The notes: generated by a model from the letters alone, not told the origin. Counted from the stretch's first letter, positions 10,829 through 23,793 are shown. The stretch: DNA of 64,000 nucleotides from Lentilactobacillus kisonensis DSM 19906 = JCM 15041 (GCF_001434135.1 NZ_AZEB01000008.1:53589-117588); one strand, 5' to 3'. Numbers and translations: made by a program.

Positions 10829-11467
10829 CTACTTTTTTGATCCGTCGTTAACAGCTGATCTGATTGTAATGAATGATTTGTTTGCACCTGGGACATTCCC
10901 CTTGATTAAGATAACGTTGTTGTCTAAATCAGTGCTTACAACTTCAAGGTTTTGAATTGTTACTGTCTTATTACCCATTCTTCCAGGTAATTTCATACCA
11001 GGAACAACTCGGTTAATGATTACACCAAGAGAACCTGGACGACGGTGATAACGAGAACCATGAGTTTCAGGTCCACGTGATTGACCATCTTTATGAATAT
11101 TTCCTTGGTATCCATGACCTTTGGTAGTACCAGTTACATCAACGATGTCGCCTGGTTCGAAAATATCCGCCTTAACTTCATCAGATACTTTATAATCTCC
11201 CAGCTCAACATCTTTGATTTCTTTAATGAAGCGCTTAGGAGTCGTTTTTGCCTTATCTGCATGTCCTTGTTCAGGCTTGTTGGTAAGCACAGCGCGCTTA
11301 TCTGAATAACCTAACTGAACAGCCTCATAACCGTCGTTTTCAACGGTTTTGATTTGCATGATGACGTTTGGTGTCACTTCAACGACAGTTACTGGAACTA
11401 ATTCGCCGTTATCCGTGAAAACCTGAGTCATGCCAACTTTCTTTCCTAAGATTCCTTTTCTGGTCAT
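10829..11467 (-). CDS. rplC: 50S ribosomal protein L3
   Basis: The 212-residue product starts [17 protein letters not shown] and contains the L3 signature [21 protein letters not shown], whose extension reaches the peptidyl transferase centre. L3 is one of the two assembly-initiating large-subunit proteins. It follows rpsJ by 27 nt with a GGAGGTGT site. Confidence 0.97.
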   Translation of the reverse strand: MTRKGILGKKVGMTQVFTDNGELVPVTVVEVTPNVIMQIKTVENDGYEAVQLGYSDKRAVLTNKPEQGHADKAKTTPKRFIKEIKDVELGDYKVSDEVKADIFEPGDIVDVTGTTKGHGYQGNIHKDGQSRGPETHGSRYHRRPGSLGVIINRVVPGMKLPGRMGNKTVTIQNLEVVSTDLDNNVILIKGNVPGANKSFITIRSAVNDGSKK

Positions 11468-11494
11468 GAGTACACCTCCAATATATTGTAATTA

Positions 11495-11803
11495 TTATAG
11501 TTTGATTTCGATATCCACACCACTTGGCAGGTCGAGCTTCATTAATGAGTCAACCGTCTTAGGTGTTGGATTTAAAATGTCAATTAATCGCTTATGAGTT
11601 AAGATCTCAAATTGTTCACGTGAGTCCTTAAACTTATGTGGTGATGCAAGAACCGTGTAGATTGTTCGGTCTGTGGGCAATGGAATTGGACCTGAAATCG
11701 TAGCTCCAGTTCTTTGCGCAGTAGCAACAATCTTGTCTGCTGATTGATCTAAGATGCGATGTTCGTATGCCTTCAAACGGATACGAATTTTTTGTTTTGC
11801 CAT
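11495..11803 (-). CDS. rpsJ: 30S ribosomal protein S10 (NusE)
   Basis: The frame is open to 11893, but the ATG at 11803, behind AGGAGGGAAT, gives [16 protein letters not shown], the true S10 N-terminus, and 102 residues. S10 belongs to the small-subunit head and links NusG and RNA polymerase to the ribosome. It is the first gene of the S10-spc cluster. Confidence 0.97.
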   Translation of the reverse strand: MAKQKIRIRLKAYEHRILDQSADKIVATAQRTGATISGPIPLPTDRTIYTVLASPHKFKDSREQFEILTHKRLIDILNPTPKTVDSLMKLDLPSGVDIEIKL

Positions 11804-11961
11804 TGTATTCCCTCCTTCGTCTATTTTGAAAATATGACTAACTCCGTGAAAATTACCGCCAAACCCATGGCAAAGCATCCGGGTGTGTCGCAACCTTTCA
11901 CATCACAGCTAATACGTAATGCTTTTTAGGCAAACTTATCCCTAAAAACAAGTACTTAAAT

Positions 11962-11990
11962 ATTGTACTAAAAAATAGTCAATAAAACAA
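11962..11990 (-). promoter_or_regulatory. Probable promoter of the S10 operon
   Basis: On the minus strand TTGTTT (11985-11990) and TACAAT (11962-11967) are separated by 17 nt, about 160 nt upstream of rpsJ. This leaves a leader of roughly 150 nt. The remainder of the 397-nt gap to fusA (11804-12200) holds a short dyad TTGAGA-TGAT-TCTCAA at 12025-12040 of unknown role and the fusA terminator. Confidence 0.6.
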
Positions 11991-12160
11991 GGGTAACCAC
12001 GAATAAATTTGCGAAGCGATGCAATTGAGATGATTCTCAAAAAAATACGAGGACAAAGTAACCACTCATTGAACTCCATTAATCCGTTTACACATATCTA
12101 TTTCGAAAAATAGCCATTCTTATATAGTTAAAGTGCTCGAAAAAACTAAATTTCCAAAAT

Positions 12161-12192
12161 AAAAAAGGATCAGGAAAATTTCCCAATCCTTT
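12161..12192 (-). terminator. Rho-independent terminator downstream of fusA
   Basis: On the minus strand AAAGGAT pairs with ATCCTTT, with an inner GGGAAA/TTTCC extension, followed by a run of T residues. It begins 9 nt after the fusA stop and separates the str operon from the S10 operon. Confidence 0.8.
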
Positions 12193-12200
12193 AATAGTGA

Positions 12201-14300
12201 CTATTCAGCGGATGGATTGCCGCCGTTTTTCTTAATGATTTCAGCTTGAATACTCTTTGGAACTGCTTCGTAATGATCGAAAGTCATGGTGAAAGTACCA
12301 CGACCTTGTGATGCAGAACGAAGAGTCGTTGCGTAACCAAACATTTCCGCCAAAGGAACGTAAGAATGAATAACTTCTGCGCCGCTTCGACTTTCCATAC
12401 CATCAACCCGACCACGTCGTGCGGTAACTTGGCCCATGATATCACCCATGTATTCTTCAGGAACGTTAATATCAACCTTCATGATTGGTTCCAAAATAAC
12501 AGGAGCAGCACTCTTAGCAGCATTTCGAAGGGCAAGCGAAGCAGCAACCTTAAAAGCAGCTTCACTAGAATCGACTTCATGATAACTACCATCATATAAC
12601 TTGGCTTTTAAATCAACCAATGGGTACCCGGCAAGCACACCATTAGACAATGACTCTTTCAAACCTTGTTCAACGGCTGGGATGTATTCACGAGGAACAA
12701 CCCCACCAACAATGGCATCTTCGAATTCGAATCCTTTTCCTTCTTCATTAGGTGTAAATTCAATCCAAACATCACCATATTGTCCTTTACCACCAGACTG
12801 ACGGATGAATTTCCCTTGAGCCTTAGTTGGTTTCGTAAATGCTTCACGATATGAAACTTGTGGCGCACCAACAGTGGCTTCAACGTGGAATTCACGTTTC
12901 ATACGGTCAATGATGATATCCAAATGCAACTCACCCATTCCGGCAATCAATGTTTCGCCGGTTTCAGGATTAGTTGTTGCCTTGAATGTTGGATCTTCTT
13001 CAGAAAGCTTCTGAAGGGCAACGTTCATTTTATCTTGGTCAGCCTTTGTCTTAGGTTCAACGGCAACCTGGATAACTGGATCAGGGAATTCCATTGATTC
13101 CAAATGAAGTGGATGGTCAACATCAGTCAATGAATCACCAGTAGTGGTGTTCTTCAATCCAATGGCAGCCGCAATATCACCAGAGAATACTTCTGGAATT
13201 TCTTGACGGTGATTTGAATGCATTTGAAGTAAACGACCAACACGTTCACGTTTATCTTTGGTTGCATTCAAAATATATGAACCTGATTCAAGCGTTCCTG
13301 AGTAAACACGGATATAAGTTAAACGACCAACGAATGGGTCAGTCGCAACCTTAAATGCTAAGGCTGCGAAACTAGCATCGTCATTTGCTTTCAATTCAAC
13401 TTTGTCACCAGTGTCAGGATCAGTGGCGTTGTATGGCTTAACATCCAATGGTGATGGTAAGTAATCAATGGTTGCATCCATCAACATTTGAACACCCTTG
13501 TTCTTGAAGGCTGAACCAGCTAATACTGGGAACAGTTCCAAGTTCAAGGTCGCCTTACGAATAGCGGCCTTGATTTCGGAAATTGAAATTTCTTCCCCTT
13601 CAAGGTACTTATTCATAATATCGTCGTCAACGTCAGCTAATGTTTCAATGAGTTGATCACGACGCTTGTTAGCTTCTTCTTTGTATTTATCAGGAACATC
13701 AACTGTATCCCAATTAGAACCAAGCTTATCTTCATCATAGATGTCGGCTTTCATTTCGATCAGGTCAATAACCCCTTCGAAATCGTCCTCAGCCCCAATT
13801 GGCATTTGAATTGGTAACGGCTTAGCGTTTAACCGATCCGCAATTGATGAAACTGAAAAGTCAAAGTTGGCACCAACTTTATCCATCTTGTTAACAAATA
13901 CGATCCGTGGAACATCGTAATCTGATGCTTGTCGCCAAACCGTTTCAGTTTGTGGTTCAACACCAGCTTGGGCATCAAGAACGGCAATCGCACCATCAAG
14001 AACTCGAAGTGACCGTTCAACTTCAACGGTGAAGTCCACGTGTCCTGGGGTATCAATGATGTTGATACGGTGGTCTTTCCATTGGGCCGTCGTAGCAGCT
14101 GACGTGATGGTAATACCACGTTCCTGCTCTTGTGGCATCCAGTCCATTTGTGAAGCACCATCATGGGTTTCACCAATTTTGTGAATTTTACCGGTATAAT
14201 ACAAGATCCGCTCAGTGGTCGTTGTTTTACCAGCATCAATATGGGCCATAATCCCAATATTACGAGTTTTTTCTAGCGGAAATTCTCGTGTGTTAGCCAT
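12201..14300 (-). CDS. fusA: Elongation factor G
   Basis: GTPase that drives ribosomal translocation. The 699-residue protein shows the G motifs AHIDAGKT (19-26), DTPGH (83-87) and NKMD (137-140), followed by domains II-V; RGITI (61-65) is the switch region. Length and motifs are normal. It is the third gene of rpsL-rpsG-fusA, with AAGGAG before the ATG; tuf is not in the window. Confidence 0.98.
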   Translation of the reverse strand: MANTREFPLEKTRNIGIMAHIDAGKTTTTERILYYTGKIHKIGETHDGASQMDWMPQEQERGITITSAATTAQWKDHRINIIDTPGHVDFTVEVERSLRVLDGAIAVLDAQAGVEPQTETVWRQASDYDVPRIVFVNKMDKVGANFDFSVSSIADRLNAKPLPIQMPIGAEDDFEGVIDLIEMKADIYDEDKLGSNWDTVDVPDKYKEEANKRRDQLIETLADVDDDIMNKYLEGEEISISEIKAAIRKATLNLELFPVLAGSAFKNKGVQMLMDATIDYLPSPLDVKPYNATDPDTGDKVELKANDDASFAALAFKVATDPFVGRLTYIRVYSGTLESGSYILNATKDKRERVGRLLQMHSNHRQEIPEVFSGDIAAAIGLKNTTTGDSLTDVDHPLHLESMEFPDPVIQVAVEPKTKADQDKMNVALQKLSEEDPTFKATTNPETGETLIAGMGELHLDIIIDRMKREFHVEATVGAPQVSYREAFTKPTKAQGKFIRQSGGKGQYGDVWIEFTPNEEGKGFEFEDAIVGGVVPREYIPAVEQGLKESLSNGVLAGYPLVDLKAKLYDGSYHEVDSSEAAFKVAASLALRNAAKSAAPVILEPIMKVDINVPEEYMGDIMGQVTARRGRVDGMESRSGAEVIHSYVPLAEMFGYATTLRSASQGRGTFTMTFDHYEAVPKSIQAEIIKKNGGNPSAE

Positions 14301-14378
14301 TGTGTAACTCCTTCCGATTCGTACAAAAAGTGGCTAAATTAGCCACTCACTAATTTGAACTGTTTGAAAATGGTAATC

Positions 14379-14849
14379 TTACCAACGATAATGTGCAAAG
14401 GCACGGTTGGCTTCAGCCATTCTATGAGTATCTTCACGCTTCTTAACAGCAGCACCAGTGTTGTTAGCAGCATCCATGATTTCACGAGCAAGTCGTTCAG
14501 TCATTGTATGCTCACCACGTGAACGAGCATAGTTAACGATCCAACGTAAGCCCAAAGTTGTTCGCCGATCTGGTCGAACTTCGATTGGAACTTGGTAGTT
14601 AGAACCACCAACACGACGCGCTTTAACTTCAAGAACTGGCATAACATTCTTCATAGCTTCTTCAAACACGTCAACTGGTTCGTTATTAGTTTCTTTTTTA
14701 ATTAAGTCAAATGCACCATATAAAATTTGTGATGCGGTTCCACGCTTACCGTCTAACATCAAACGGTTAATTAAACGGGTTACCAATTTTGAATTATAAA
14801 TTGGGTCAGGAAGTACTTCCCGTTTTTGAACATTTCCTTTTCTAGGCAT
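14379..14849 (-). CDS. rpsG: 30S ribosomal protein S7
   Basis: The 156-residue product starts [25 protein letters not shown], the S7 signature, and ends [14 protein letters not shown]7 nucleates assembly of the small-subunit head. It lies 57 nt downstream of rpsL and 78 nt upstream of fusA. Confidence 0.98.
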   Translation of the reverse strand: MPRKGNVQKREVLPDPIYNSKLVTRLINRLMLDGKRGTASQILYGAFDLIKKETNNEPVDVFEEAMKNVMPVLEVKARRVGGSNYQVPIEVRPDRRTTLGLRWIVNYARSRGEHTMTERLAREIMDAANNTGAAVKKREDTHRMAEANRAFAHYRW

Positions 14850-14905
14850 TTCGTTATCCTCCTCATGATTCTATAGAACTAAATATTTAGATTGCATTAG
14901 TAAGA

Positions 14906-15319
14906 TTATTCTTTAGGCCGCTTAGTACCATACTTAGAACGACCTTGACGACGATCTTGAACACCAGCGGTATCAAGAGCACCACGAATAACGTGATAAC
15001 GAACACCAGGCAAATCCTTAACACGGCCACCACGAATCAATACGACACTATGCTCTTGTAAGTTATGACCAATTCCTGGAATGTATGCCGTAACTTCAAT
15101 TAAGTTAGACAAACGAACACGGGCATATTTACGTAAAGCAGAGTTAGGCTTCTTTGGTGTCATCGTACCAACACGGGTTGCAACACCTCGTTTTTGAGGA
15201 GCAGGAACGGTAACAGCCTTCTTCTTAAAACTATTGTAAGCATAGTTTAAAGCTGGTGACTTTGATTTTGAAGTTCTAGAATGACGTCCTTTACGGACCA
15301 ATTGGTTAATTGTAGGCAT
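14906..15319 (-). CDS. rpsL: 30S ribosomal protein S12
   Basis: The 137-residue product has the decoding-centre loop [11 protein letters not shown] (54-64), where the lysine corresponding to the streptomycin-resistance position is wild type, and the second loop [16 protein letters not shown]. It is the first gene of the str operon. Its leader contains an inverted repeat GGCGG...CCGCC at 15366-15403. Confidence 0.98.
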   Translation of the reverse strand: MPTINQLVRKGRHSRTSKSKSPALNYAYNSFKKKAVTVPAPQKRGVATRVGTMTPKKPNSALRKYARVRLSNLIEVTAYIPGIGHNLQEHSVVLIRGGRVKDLPGVRYHVIRGALDTAGVQDRRQGRSKYGTKRPKE

Positions 15320-15473
15320 CTAAAAAGTTCTCCTTTCAAATTTTCAATGTAAGTCCACACATCCAGGCGGTTCTTTTTTATGTAAAAATAAATGTGTACC
15401 GCCCAACACTTTTTGTCATAAACAGTCAGCATGTCTGATTATTCAGGAATCTGTCACAAAAAGCACCTTGTCT

Positions 15474-15502
15474 AATTTATCATGCTAGGCAATTTGTGTC
15501 AA
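15474..15502 (-). promoter_or_regulatory. Promoter of the rpsL-rpsG-fusA operon
   Basis: On the minus strand a consensus -35 TTGACA (15497-15502) is followed after 17 nt by TAAATT (15474-15479), with a TG dinucleotide just before the -10. The predicted start lies about 145 nt upstream of rpsL. Confidence 0.8.
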
Positions 15503-15562
15503 CAACTCCGCAAAAAAATATTTTAGCCGCCTAATGCGTATATAACTACTAGAGGTAAAGAG

Positions 15563-16252
15563 ATGATATTAATACAATTTATACTTGGTTCAAGCATCGC
15601 GTCATTTATTTCCCTGGTTGTTTCCCGCCACTTAGTTGGCGAGTCAATTGTAATACCGAGATCACACTGTGACTCATGTCAGCACCCACTGTGTTATTAC
15701 GATCTGATTCCAATTATAAGCTACTTAACGCTAAGAGGAAGGTGCCGATATTGCAGGGCAAAGATTCCACCAACAACCATTATCGTTGAATTCGTTTTGG
15801 GCGTCCTGTTTATTTTAACGCCGCTTGACTTCTTTAACGTCATTTTCCTTCTTAACGTAATAATTTTGCTCGCCCTTAGCTTGTTTGATATCAGCACTCA
15901 ACGGGTGCCAACCCTTGGAATTCTGTTCTTATTAATCACATATATTATTAGCGGTCATCATACCAGCCATCAATTAATCATCGCAACGCTTTTCTACATC
16001 GTGTCACAATTAATTAACTACCGTGAACGATTTATTGGCAACGGAGATATTGATATCTTGATTTGTTTGTGGCTCCCTACTAATCTTGGCTTTATGCTGT
16101 GGGTAACCTGTCTTGCATGCATCAGCGCTATTATTTATCTGCTAATTATCCCTTGGCCTAATAATAACAAGATTCCCTTTGTCCCGTTTATTACAATTGG
16201 CTATGTCTTGACCCATCACTTCCAAACGATCTTACAAGCACTGATCACATGA
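15563..16252 (+). CDS. comC: Type 4 prepilin-like leader peptidase / N-methyltransferase (ComC)
   Basis: Membrane aspartyl protease that cleaves and N-methylates the pseudopilins of the DNA-uptake apparatus. The 229-residue protein begins with a hydrophobic segment, has the zinc-type C36xxC39...C61xxC64 motif in the cytoplasmic N-domain and the catalytic aspartates D109 and D162, the latter in GNGD (159-162). About seven hydrophobic segments follow the family pattern. It is a single plus-strand gene between rpoC and rpsL, a position I recall from other lactobacilli. GAGGTAAAG precedes the ATG. An 8-nt TGCGTATA about 20 nt upstream resembles a competence sigma box with two mismatches. Confidence 0.9.
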   Translation: MILIQFILGSSIASFISLVVSRHLVGESIVIPRSHCDSCQHPLCYYDLIPIISYLTLRGRCRYCRAKIPPTTIIVEFVLGVLFILTPLDFFNVIFLLNVIILLALSLFDISTQRVPTLGILFLLITYIISGHHTSHQLIIATLFYIVSQLINYRERFIGNGDIDILICLWLPTNLGFMLWVTCLACISAIIYLLIIPWPNNNKIPFVPFITIGYVLTHHFQTILQALIT

Positions 16253-16264
16253 CTGAATATGTAT

Positions 16265-16307
16265 AAAAAAGGACGCTACCCAATAAATCGGATAGCGCCT
16301 TTTTTTT
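16265..16307. terminator. Bidirectional terminator between comC and rpoC
   Basis: A hairpin with arms around CGCTA/TAGCG and outer AAAAAAGG/CCTTTTTTTT is flanked by A-rich sequence on the left and T-rich sequence on the right. It therefore can end both the plus-strand comC transcript and the minus-strand rpoBC transcript, which converge here. Confidence 0.8.
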
Positions 16308-16333
16308 GACCATAATAGCATCATTAATAGCTA

Positions 16334-19300
16334 CTACTTAGTCGTCTTACTCTTATTAGCGTCTTCAGCTTTCATCTTTTCTTCGAGCTCACTGATTGAA
16401 TAAACCCCATCAGTTGAAGAGTTACCAATTTCCTTTGGCTTAATCCCACGGTAATCAGGCATTCCTGTTCCGGCTGGAATTAATTTACCAATAATAACAT
16501 TTTCCTTCAAACCAACAAGTGGATCATTCTTACCACGAATAGCAGCATCTGTAAGTACTCGAGTCGTTTCCTGGAATGAAGCAGCGGACAAGAAACTGTT
16601 CGTTTCAAGGGCAGCCTTAGTAATTCCAAGTAATACTGGACGAGCAGTAGCTGGAATTCCACCAGAGACAACAGCATCGGCGTTACTATTCTTAAAGTCG
16701 AAGATATCCATCAAGGTCCCAGGAAGAACATCTGTATCCCCTGGATCCATGATCCGAACCTTACGAAGCATCTGCCTAATCATGATTTCCACATGCTTAT
16801 CAGCAACTTCCACCCCTTGCATTCGGTAAACTTTTTGAATTTCATGCAGGAGATAGTTTTCAGTTGAAAGAACATCCCGAACCTTCAGCAATTCCTTAGG
16901 ATCAACAGAACCTTCGTTCAATGCAGATCCACGGTGGATAAAGTCACCTTCAGCAACTCTCATCTGAGCCGTAATTGGAACTGTGTATGTTCTTGTATCG
17001 GATTCACCTTTAACAGTAACTTCCTTGGTTCTTTCAGCAGGGTTTTCTTCAATTGACTCAATGGTCCCAGTAACTTCACTGATTTCAGCTTTACCTTTTG
17101 GATTACGGGCTTCAACAATTTCTTGAACTCGAGGTAATCCTTGAGTAATATCGGCGTTACCAGCAACACCACCAGTATGGAAGTTCCGCATGGTCAACTG
17201 AGTACCAGGTTCACCGATTGATTGAGCAGCGACAGTACCAACTGCTTCACCAACTTCAACCTCGTCTCCAGTAGCCAAGTTACGACCATAACACTTTTCA
17301 CAAACACCATGAATGGTATTGCAAGTGAAGGCAGAACGAATCGTAACTTCCTTAATCCCCAGTGCGTCAATTTGTTGTGCTTGGTCTTCGTTAATCATTG
17401 TGTTAGCAGCAACGATTACATCGCCTGTCTTAGGATTCTTAACCGTCTTATGAGCATAACGGCCCACAATTCGGTCATATAATGGTTCGATCATTTCATT
17501 TCCCTCAGTAATTGCACTGATGGTCAAGCCACGATCGGTCCCACAGTCCTTTTCACGAACAATGACATCCTGAGCCACATCAACAAGCCGACGGGTCAAA
17601 TAACCAGAGTTGGCAGTCTTAAGAGCGGTATCAGTCATTCCCTTACGAGCCCCATGAGTAGAGATGAACATTTCCAAAACAGAAAGTCCCTCACGGAAGT
17701 TCGAAGTGATTGGTAATTCCATAATCTCACCGTTAGGAGCGGCCATCAAACCACGCATTCCAGCTAACTGAGTAAAGTTTGAAATGTTACCACGGGCACC
17801 GGAATCACTCATCATATAGATTGGATTTTGTGGATCTTGTTCATCCATCAAACGCTTCTGGATATCATCCTTAGCATCATTCCAGATTCCAATAACTCGC
17901 TCGTAACGTTCATGATCAGTAATCAGTCCACGACGGAACTGTTTTGTAACCATATCAACCTTTTTGTGCGCAGCATCAATAATCGCTTGTTTATCAGGCA
18001 ACTGCGTAATATCAGTAATTCCAACGGTTAAGCCGGATTTAGTCGACTCATTGTACCCAAGATCCTTCATCCGATCAAGGAAGAAGGATGTTTCAGTTAC
18101 TTTATAGCGCTTGTAAACTTCAGCGATAATGTCACTCAAGAATCCCTTCTTAAAGGGTGGCACTAATTCAGCATTCTTCAAATGATCATGGATATCTTCA
18201 CCAGGTTCAAGGAAGTACTTATCATCAACATAATTATTAATATTGGTGTCGGTAGGTTCATTGATGTATGGGAAGTCTTCCGGCAAAATCTTATTGAAAA
18301 TAATCTTACCAACAGATGTTACTAAGATCTTACCCAATTGATCCTTAGTGAATGTTTTCTTAGGATAGGCTGAAGCACTAATTCCAACCCGTGTATGCCA
18401 ATGAACGATTCCGTTCTTGTAGGCTAATTGAGCTTCATCAGGTGAATTAAAAATCATGCCCTCACCTTCACGCCCAGCTTCTTCCATCGTCAGGTAATAG
18501 TTACCAATAACCATATCTTGAGATGGCGTTACAACTGGTTTTCCATCCTTAGGTGCCAAAATATGACCAGCAGCCAGCATCAGTAATCGTGATTCAGCTT
18601 GAGCTTCGTCAGATAACGGAACGTGGATCGCCATTTGGTCACCATCAAAATCGGCATTGTAGGCTTCACAAACCAGTGGATGCAACCGCATTGACTTGCC
18701 ACTTACTAATACAGGTTCAAACGCTTGAATTCCAAGACGGTGAAGCGTTGGTGCCCGGTTCAATAGGACAGGATGCTCCTTGATAACATCTTCTAAAACG
18801 CTGAAGACATCATCATCTTGCCGTTCAATTTTACGCTTAGCATTCTTGATGTTAGAAGCCAGATTGCGGCCAACCAATTCCTTCATAATGAATGGCTTGA
18901 ATAATTCCATTGCCATCGGAACTGGTAATCCCATTTGGTTCATTCGCAAATGAGGACCAACATCAATAACTGAACGCCCAGAATAGTCAACCCGCTTACC
19001 AAGTAAGTTCTGTCGGAAACGACCTTGCTTACCTTTAAGCATATGTGACAATGACTTCAATGGACGGTTACCGGGACCAGCAACTGGCCGGCCACGACGA
19101 CCATTATCAATCAATGCATCAACGGCTTCTTGAAGCATCCGTTTTTCGTTTTGAACGATAATTCCAGGTGCATTTAAATCAAGTAAGCGTTTCAACCGAT
19201 TATTCCGGTTAATCACTCGACGGTACAAATCGTTCAAGTCAGAGGTCGCAAACCGACCACCTTCCAATTGAACCATTGGTCGCAGATCCGGTGGGATAAC

Positions 19301-19996
19301 GGGAATTGCATCCATTACCATCCAAGAAAGTTGATTCCCAGATTGGACAAATGCTTCCAAAATATCCAAACGGCGAACGGCTCGTGTCCGCTTCTGGCCG
19401 GTTGCATTCTTTAATTCATCCTTTAATTCGGCAACTTCCTTATCAACGTCAACGTCATTTAATAACGTCTTAATTGCCTCAGCACCGATTTGAGCTTCAA
19501 AACGAGGGCCGTATTCTTGTTTCTTATCACGGTATTCCCGTTCTGAAAGTAATTGTTTTTTCTCCATTGGCGTGTTACCTGGTTCAGTAACAACGTATGA
19601 AGCAAAGTAAATGATTTCTTCAAGTGCCCGAGGGCTCATATCCAATACAAGACCCATCCGGCTTGGAATTCCTTTGAAGTACCAAATGTGGGTAACTGGA
19701 GCAGCCAATTCAATATGGCCCATCCGTTCACGACGAACTTTTGAACGGGTAACTTCAACTCCACAGCGGTCACAAACAATTCCCTTGTATCGGATTCGTT
19801 TGTATTTACCACAAGCACATTCCCAGTCCTTGGTTGGGCCGAAAATCCGCTCGTCGAACAAGCCGTCTTTTTCTGGTTTTAGCGTCCGGTAGTTAATGGT
19901 TTCAGGCTTTTTAACTTCGCCATATGACCAGCTACGGATTTTATCAGGAGAGGCTAGTCCAATTTGCATACTCTCGAATTTATTAACATCGACCAC
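16334..19996 (-). CDS. rpoC: DNA-directed RNA polymerase subunit beta'
   Basis: The 1220-residue product starts with GTG behind GGGAGG. It has the N-terminal zinc ribbon (C60, C62, C75, C78), the catalytic NADFDGD magnesium site at about residue 450 and the second cysteine cluster of the bridge/trigger region (CGTDRG, then [13 protein letters not shown]). It lies 14 nt after rpoB. Length is normal for lactobacilli. Confidence 0.98.
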   Translation of the reverse strand: MVDVNKFESMQIGLASPDKIRSWSYGEVKKPETINYRTLKPEKDGLFDERIFGPTKDWECACGKYKRIRYKGIVCDRCGVEVTRSKVRRERMGHIELAAPVTHIWYFKGIPSRMGLVLDMSPRALEEIIYFASYVVTEPGNTPMEKKQLLSEREYRDKKQEYGPRFEAQIGAEAIKTLLNDVDVDKEVAELKDELKNATGQKRTRAVRRLDILEAFVQSGNQLSWMVMDAIPVIPPDLRPMVQLEGGRFATSDLNDLYRRVINRNNRLKRLLDLNAPGIIVQNEKRMLQEAVDALIDNGRRGRPVAGPGNRPLKSLSHMLKGKQGRFRQNLLGKRVDYSGRSVIDVGPHLRMNQMGLPVPMAMELFKPFIMKELVGRNLASNIKNAKRKIERQDDDVFSVLEDVIKEHPVLLNRAPTLHRLGIQAFEPVLVSGKSMRLHPLVCEAYNADFDGDQMAIHVPLSDEAQAESRLLMLAAGHILAPKDGKPVVTPSQDMVIGNYYLTMEEAGREGEGMIFNSPDEAQLAYKNGIVHWHTRVGISASAYPKKTFTKDQLGKILVTSVGKIIFNKILPEDFPYINEPTDTNINNYVDDKYFLEPGEDIHDHLKNAELVPPFKKGFLSDIIAEVYKRYKVTETSFFLDRMKDLGYNESTKSGLTVGITDITQLPDKQAIIDAAHKKVDMVTKQFRRGLITDHERYERVIGIWNDAKDDIQKRLMDEQDPQNPIYMMSDSGARGNISNFTQLAGMRGLMAAPNGEIMELPITSNFREGLSVLEMFISTHGARKGMTDTALKTANSGYLTRRLVDVAQDVIVREKDCGTDRGLTISAITEGNEMIEPLYDRIVGRYAHKTVKNPKTGDVIVAANTMINEDQAQQIDALGIKEVTIRSAFTCNTIHGVCEKCYGRNLATGDEVEVGEAVGTVAAQSIGEPGTQLTMRNFHTGGVAGNADITQGLPRVQEIVEARNPKGKAEISEVTGTIESIEENPAERTKEVTVKGESDTRTYTVPITAQMRVAEGDFIHRGSALNEGSVDPKELLKVRDVLSTENYLLHEIQKVYRMQGVEVADKHVEIMIRQMLRKVRIMDPGDTDVLPGTLMDIFDFKNSNADAVVSGGIPATARPVLLGITKAALETNSFLSAASFQETTRVLTDAAIRGKNDPLVGLKENVIIGKLIPAGTGMPDYRGIKPKEIGNSSTDGVYSISELEEKMKAEDANKSKTTK

Positions 19997-20010
19997 TAGT
20001 TTGACCTCCC

Positions 20011-23000
20011 TTAGTCATTACTGTTGTTAACGTTGGTTGACTTGGTTTCTTCTTGATCAGCTGCGGCCTTCTTATCCTTAGCTTCCTGATCTTTCTTTTG
20101 AGCTAACTTGCTCAATGCATCAACGTTAACGACATCATCGTCATCATCAAGGTCACGAAGTTCGATTTCCTTGTGGCTGGCATCCAAGACCTTCATATCA
20201 AGGCCAAGTGACTGTAACTCTTTGACGAGCACACGGAATGATTCTGGTACACCAGGTTTTGGAATTGGCTCACCCTTAACGATGGCTTCATAGGTCTTAA
20301 CTCGGCCAACAACATCGTCAGACTTATAAGTCAAAATTTCTTGGAGGGTATATGCGGCACCATAAGCTTCAAGGGCCCAAACTTCCATTTCACCAAAACG
20401 CTGACCACCAAATTGAGCTTTACCACCTAAAGGCTGCTGCGTAACTAATGAGTAAGGTCCAATTGAACGGGCATGAATCTTATCATCAACCATGTGAGCA
20501 AGCTTCAGATAATGCATAACACCAACGGCAATCTTCTTGTCAAATGGTTCACCAGTTCGGCCATCGTACAAGATGTACTTACCATCTGACGGCATTCCGG
20601 CTTCCTTAACAGCATCCCAAATGTCCTTGTCACGGGCACCATCAAAAACAGGTGTCGCAACGTGGATTCCAAGTTTTCTAGCAGCCATTCCTAAATGAAG
20701 TTCCAAAACTTGACCGATATTCATCCGTGATGGCACACCCATGGGGCTCAGCATAATATCAACCGGCGTTCCATCTGGTAAGAATGGCATATCTTCTTCT
20801 GGAATAACAACGGAAACAGTTCCCTTGTTACCATGACGGCCAGACATCTTATCACCGACTTGAATCTTCCGCTTTTGAGCAATGTAAACTCGAACCATCC
20901 GGTTAACACCAGGGGAAAGTTCATCACCATTTTCACGGGTAAAGATCTTAACGTCTTGGATAATACCGCCGCCACCATGAGGTACTCTCAACGAAGTATC
21001 ACGAACTTCACGGGATTTTTCACCAAAGATCGCATGAAGTAAACGCTCTTCAGCTGATAATTCAGTAACCCCTTTAGGCGTCACTTTACCAACCAAGATA
21101 TCTCCATCATGAACTTCGGCACCAATCCGAACAGTTCCGTCTTCGTCAAGGTTCTTCAAAGCATCTTCACCGACGTTAGGAATTTCTCTCGTCATTTCCT
21201 CAGGTCCTAATTTGGTATCCCGAGTTTCTGATTCGTATTCTTCAATATGAATTGATGTATAGACATCGTCTTTAACAAGTCGTTCACTAATTGCAATGGC
21301 ATCTTCAAAGTTATAACCTTGCCAAGTCATGAAGGCAACAACGGGGTTTTGACCAAGGGCTAATTCCCCGCCCTCCATTGATGGGCCATCAGCTAAGATT
21401 TCATCAGCATCAACGTGGTCGCCAACTTTAACAATTGGACGTTGGTTATAATTCTTACCACCGTTTGAACGACGGAATTTCATAAGCTTGTACTTATCAA
21501 GTGACTTATCATCACGACGTACCCGAATTTCACGGGCATCGACATATTCAACCGTTCCTGGATACTTGCAAATAAGGGCAACCCCAGAATCATGAGCGGC
21601 TTTATATTCAATCCCAGTTCCAACAAGTGGTGCGTGAGGATCAACCAAAGGAACCGCCTGACGTTGCATGTTGGCACCCATCAAAGCTCGGTTAGAATCA
21701 TCATTTTCCAAGAAAGGAATACATGCAGTCGCTACGGCAACAACTTGCTTAGGCGAAACATCCATGTAATCAACCTTATCAATGCTGATTTCGATGTTGT
21801 TTGATTGATGACGAGCCATAACAATGTTGTTAACGAATGAACCATCATCGTTCAATGGTGAGTTCGCCTGAGCAATAACAAAGTTATCTTCTTCGTCAGC
21901 GGTCAAGTAGTCAATTCGGTCAGTAACCTTATGACTTGTCCAATCAACCCGTCGATAAGGGGTTTCAATGAACCCATACTTATTAACCCGAGCATAACTA
22001 GACAAACTGTTAATCAATCCAATGTTAGGACCTTCAGGCGTTTCAATCGGACACATCCGGCCATAGTGGGTATAGTGAACATCTCGGACTTCATATCCAG
22101 CACGATCACGAGTCAAACCACCAGGTCCAAGGGCTGACAACCGACGTTTATGGGTCAATTCGCCAAGTGGATTGGTTTGATCCATAAATTGTGACAATTG
22201 TGATGAACCAAAGAATTCCTTGATTGATGCGACAACTGGTCGAATATTAATCAATTGTTGGGGGGTAACGGTTGACGTGTCTTGAATTGACATTCTTTCA
22301 CGAACAACTCGTTCCATCCGTGATAACCCAATTCGGAATTGGTTTTGCAAAAGCTCACCAACTGAACGAATACGACGATTACCTAAATGGTCAATATCAT
22401 CAATGCTGCCAATACCTTCTTGTAAATTAAAGAAGTAGTTCATTGAAGCGATAATGTCTGCGGGCGTAATGTGCTTAAAGCTCAATGGAATATTGTCATT
22501 ACCGATAATTGGAACGACTCGGTCAGGATCATTAACTGATTGAACCTGAACAATTTGAACGGTCATTGGCTTGGTAACAACAGCCTCATCAGAAGGATTG
22601 AAAGTGTAGGCTTTGAAATCCTTCTTATCTAAGTAAGGTGCCAAATCTTTCATGACATCCTTAGTAACAACCGTTCCCTTTTGAGCAATTACTTCACCAG
22701 TATCAGGATCAGCCAAGGTTTCACCCAAGGTTAAGCCTAACAAACGGGTCTTTAAGCTGAGCTTCTTGTTGGTCTTGTAACGACCAACGGGCGCCATATC
22801 ATAACGCTTTGGATCAAAGAAACGTGCTGTCAGCAAACTTCTTGACGAGTCGGCAGTCTTAGGCTCACCTGGCCGTAGTCGTTCATAAATGTCCTTCAAC
22901 GATTCTTCAACTCGAGAATCATCAGTATCCTTATGAACATCCTTTTCCAAGGTGAGACCCAAACTTTCACTGTCACCCAACATGTCAACAATTTCTTGAT

Positions 23001-23610
23001 CAGTGCCAAAGCCAAGGGCTCTGATCAATTCGGTTAAAGGAATTTTTCGAGTTCGATCAATTCGAACGTAGGCAATGTTCTTTGCGTCAGTTTCAAATTC
23101 AAGCCAAGCACCTCTGTTAGGAATAACAGTTGTTCCATAAGAAGCCCGGCCGTTCTTATCAGTGTCTTCATGATAGTAGACGCCAGGGGAACGAACTAAT
23201 TGTGAAACGATCACTCGTTCTGCCCCATTAATGATAAACGTCCCTTGATCAGTCATTAGTGGAAAATCGCCAAAGAATACATCTTGGGTCTTAATCTCGC
23301 CAGTCTCGTGATTGGTCAATTTCAAGGTAATGTGAAGTGGCGCTGAATAGTTAGCCTCATGTTCACGAGCCTCGTCAACGGTGTACTTTGGCTCTAATAA
23401 TTGATAATCAACAAACTCTAATGATAGTTTTCCTTGAAAATCATCGATTGGCATAATGCCTTCAAATGTTTCGCGAAGTCCCTCATCTAAAAACCAGTTG
23501 TAAGAATTAGTCTGGATTTCAATAAGGTTCGGTAAATCAAGCACTTCTTTGATTCGTGCATAACTTCGTCGGGTACGGTGTTTTCCATATTTAACTAAGT
23601 GTCCTGCCAA
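20011..23610 (-). CDS. rpoB: DNA-directed RNA polymerase subunit beta (TTG start)
   Basis: The frame opens at a GTG (23619) that lies inside the site GAGAGGTG. The TTG at 23610, 6 nt downstream of that site, gives [20 protein letters not shown], the usual lactobacillar start, and 1199 residues. The rifampicin-region sequence ([30 protein letters not shown]) is wild type. The C-terminus carries an acidic/charged tail ([12 protein letters not shown]...). It is co-transcribed with rpoC. Confidence 0.96.
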   Translation of the reverse strand: MAGHLVKYGKHRTRRSYARIKEVLDLPNLIEIQTNSYNWFLDEGLRETFEGIMPIDDFQGKLSLEFVDYQLLEPKYTVDEAREHEANYSAPLHITLKLTNHETGEIKTQDVFFGDFPLMTDQGTFIINGAERVIVSQLVRSPGVYYHEDTDKNGRASYGTTVIPNRGAWLEFETDAKNIAYVRIDRTRKIPLTELIRALGFGTDQEIVDMLGDSESLGLTLEKDVHKDTDDSRVEESLKDIYERLRPGEPKTADSSRSLLTARFFDPKRYDMAPVGRYKTNKKLSLKTRLLGLTLGETLADPDTGEVIAQKGTVVTKDVMKDLAPYLDKKDFKAYTFNPSDEAVVTKPMTVQIVQVQSVNDPDRVVPIIGNDNIPLSFKHITPADIIASMNYFFNLQEGIGSIDDIDHLGNRRIRSVGELLQNQFRIGLSRMERVVRERMSIQDTSTVTPQQLINIRPVVASIKEFFGSSQLSQFMDQTNPLGELTHKRRLSALGPGGLTRDRAGYEVRDVHYTHYGRMCPIETPEGPNIGLINSLSSYARVNKYGFIETPYRRVDWTSHKVTDRIDYLTADEEDNFVIAQANSPLNDDGSFVNNIVMARHQSNNIEISIDKVDYMDVSPKQVVAVATACIPFLENDDSNRALMGANMQRQAVPLVDPHAPLVGTGIEYKAAHDSGVALICKYPGTVEYVDAREIRVRRDDKSLDKYKLMKFRRSNGGKNYNQRPIVKVGDHVDADEILADGPSMEGGELALGQNPVVAFMTWQGYNFEDAIAISERLVKDDVYTSIHIEEYESETRDTKLGPEEMTREIPNVGEDALKNLDEDGTVRIGAEVHDGDILVGKVTPKGVTELSAEERLLHAIFGEKSREVRDTSLRVPHGGGGIIQDVKIFTRENGDELSPGVNRMVRVYIAQKRKIQVGDKMSGRHGNKGTVSVVIPEEDMPFLPDGTPVDIMLSPMGVPSRMNIGQVLELHLGMAARKLGIHVATPVFDGARDKDIWDAVKEAGMPSDGKYILYDGRTGEPFDKKIAVGVMHYLKLAHMVDDKIHARSIGPYSLVTQQPLGGKAQFGGQRFGEMEVWALEAYGAAYTLQEILTYKSDDVVGRVKTYEAIVKGEPIPKPGVPESFRVLVKELQSLGLDMKVLDASHKEIELRDLDDDDDVVNVDALSKLAQKKDQEAKDKKAAADQEETKSTNVNNSND

Positions 23611-23687
23611 GTTTTTCACCTCTCCAAAAATTCCGGAACCGAAATGTTACAGTTTGATTACAATTGTATATTTTACCGGATTTTGAG

Positions 23688-23790
23688 CAAAAAAAATCCA
23701 AAAACAAGCTCAACTTGCTTTTGGTTTTTTATGCAGGTCAACCCGGACAATAGATCGCGTTGACCATTTCGATTCACAACAAATACAAGT
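23688..23790 (-). ncRNA. rpoB 5' leader with attenuator hairpin (Lacto-rpoB-like)
   Basis: Between the promoter and rpoB the leader forms a GGTCAAC/GTTGACC stem (23737-23766) followed by a strong hairpin CCAAAAGCAAG/CTTGTTTTTGG (23698-23724) and a run of T residues (about 23690-23697). The second element is a classic intrinsic terminator in front of an essential gene, so it must be read through or controlled. Position and architecture fit the Lacto-rpoB motif described for Lactobacillales; I could not test the covariance model. Confidence 0.7.
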
Positions 23791-23793
23791 AAC

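Noticed and set aside
11804..11893. N-terminal extension of rpsJ
   Set aside because: It covers the AGGAGG site and has no similarity to S10, which starts [10 protein letters not shown].
16833..19892. Several open frames antisense to rpoC
   Set aside because: They are shadows of the conserved coding sequence on the other strand and lack ribosome binding sites.
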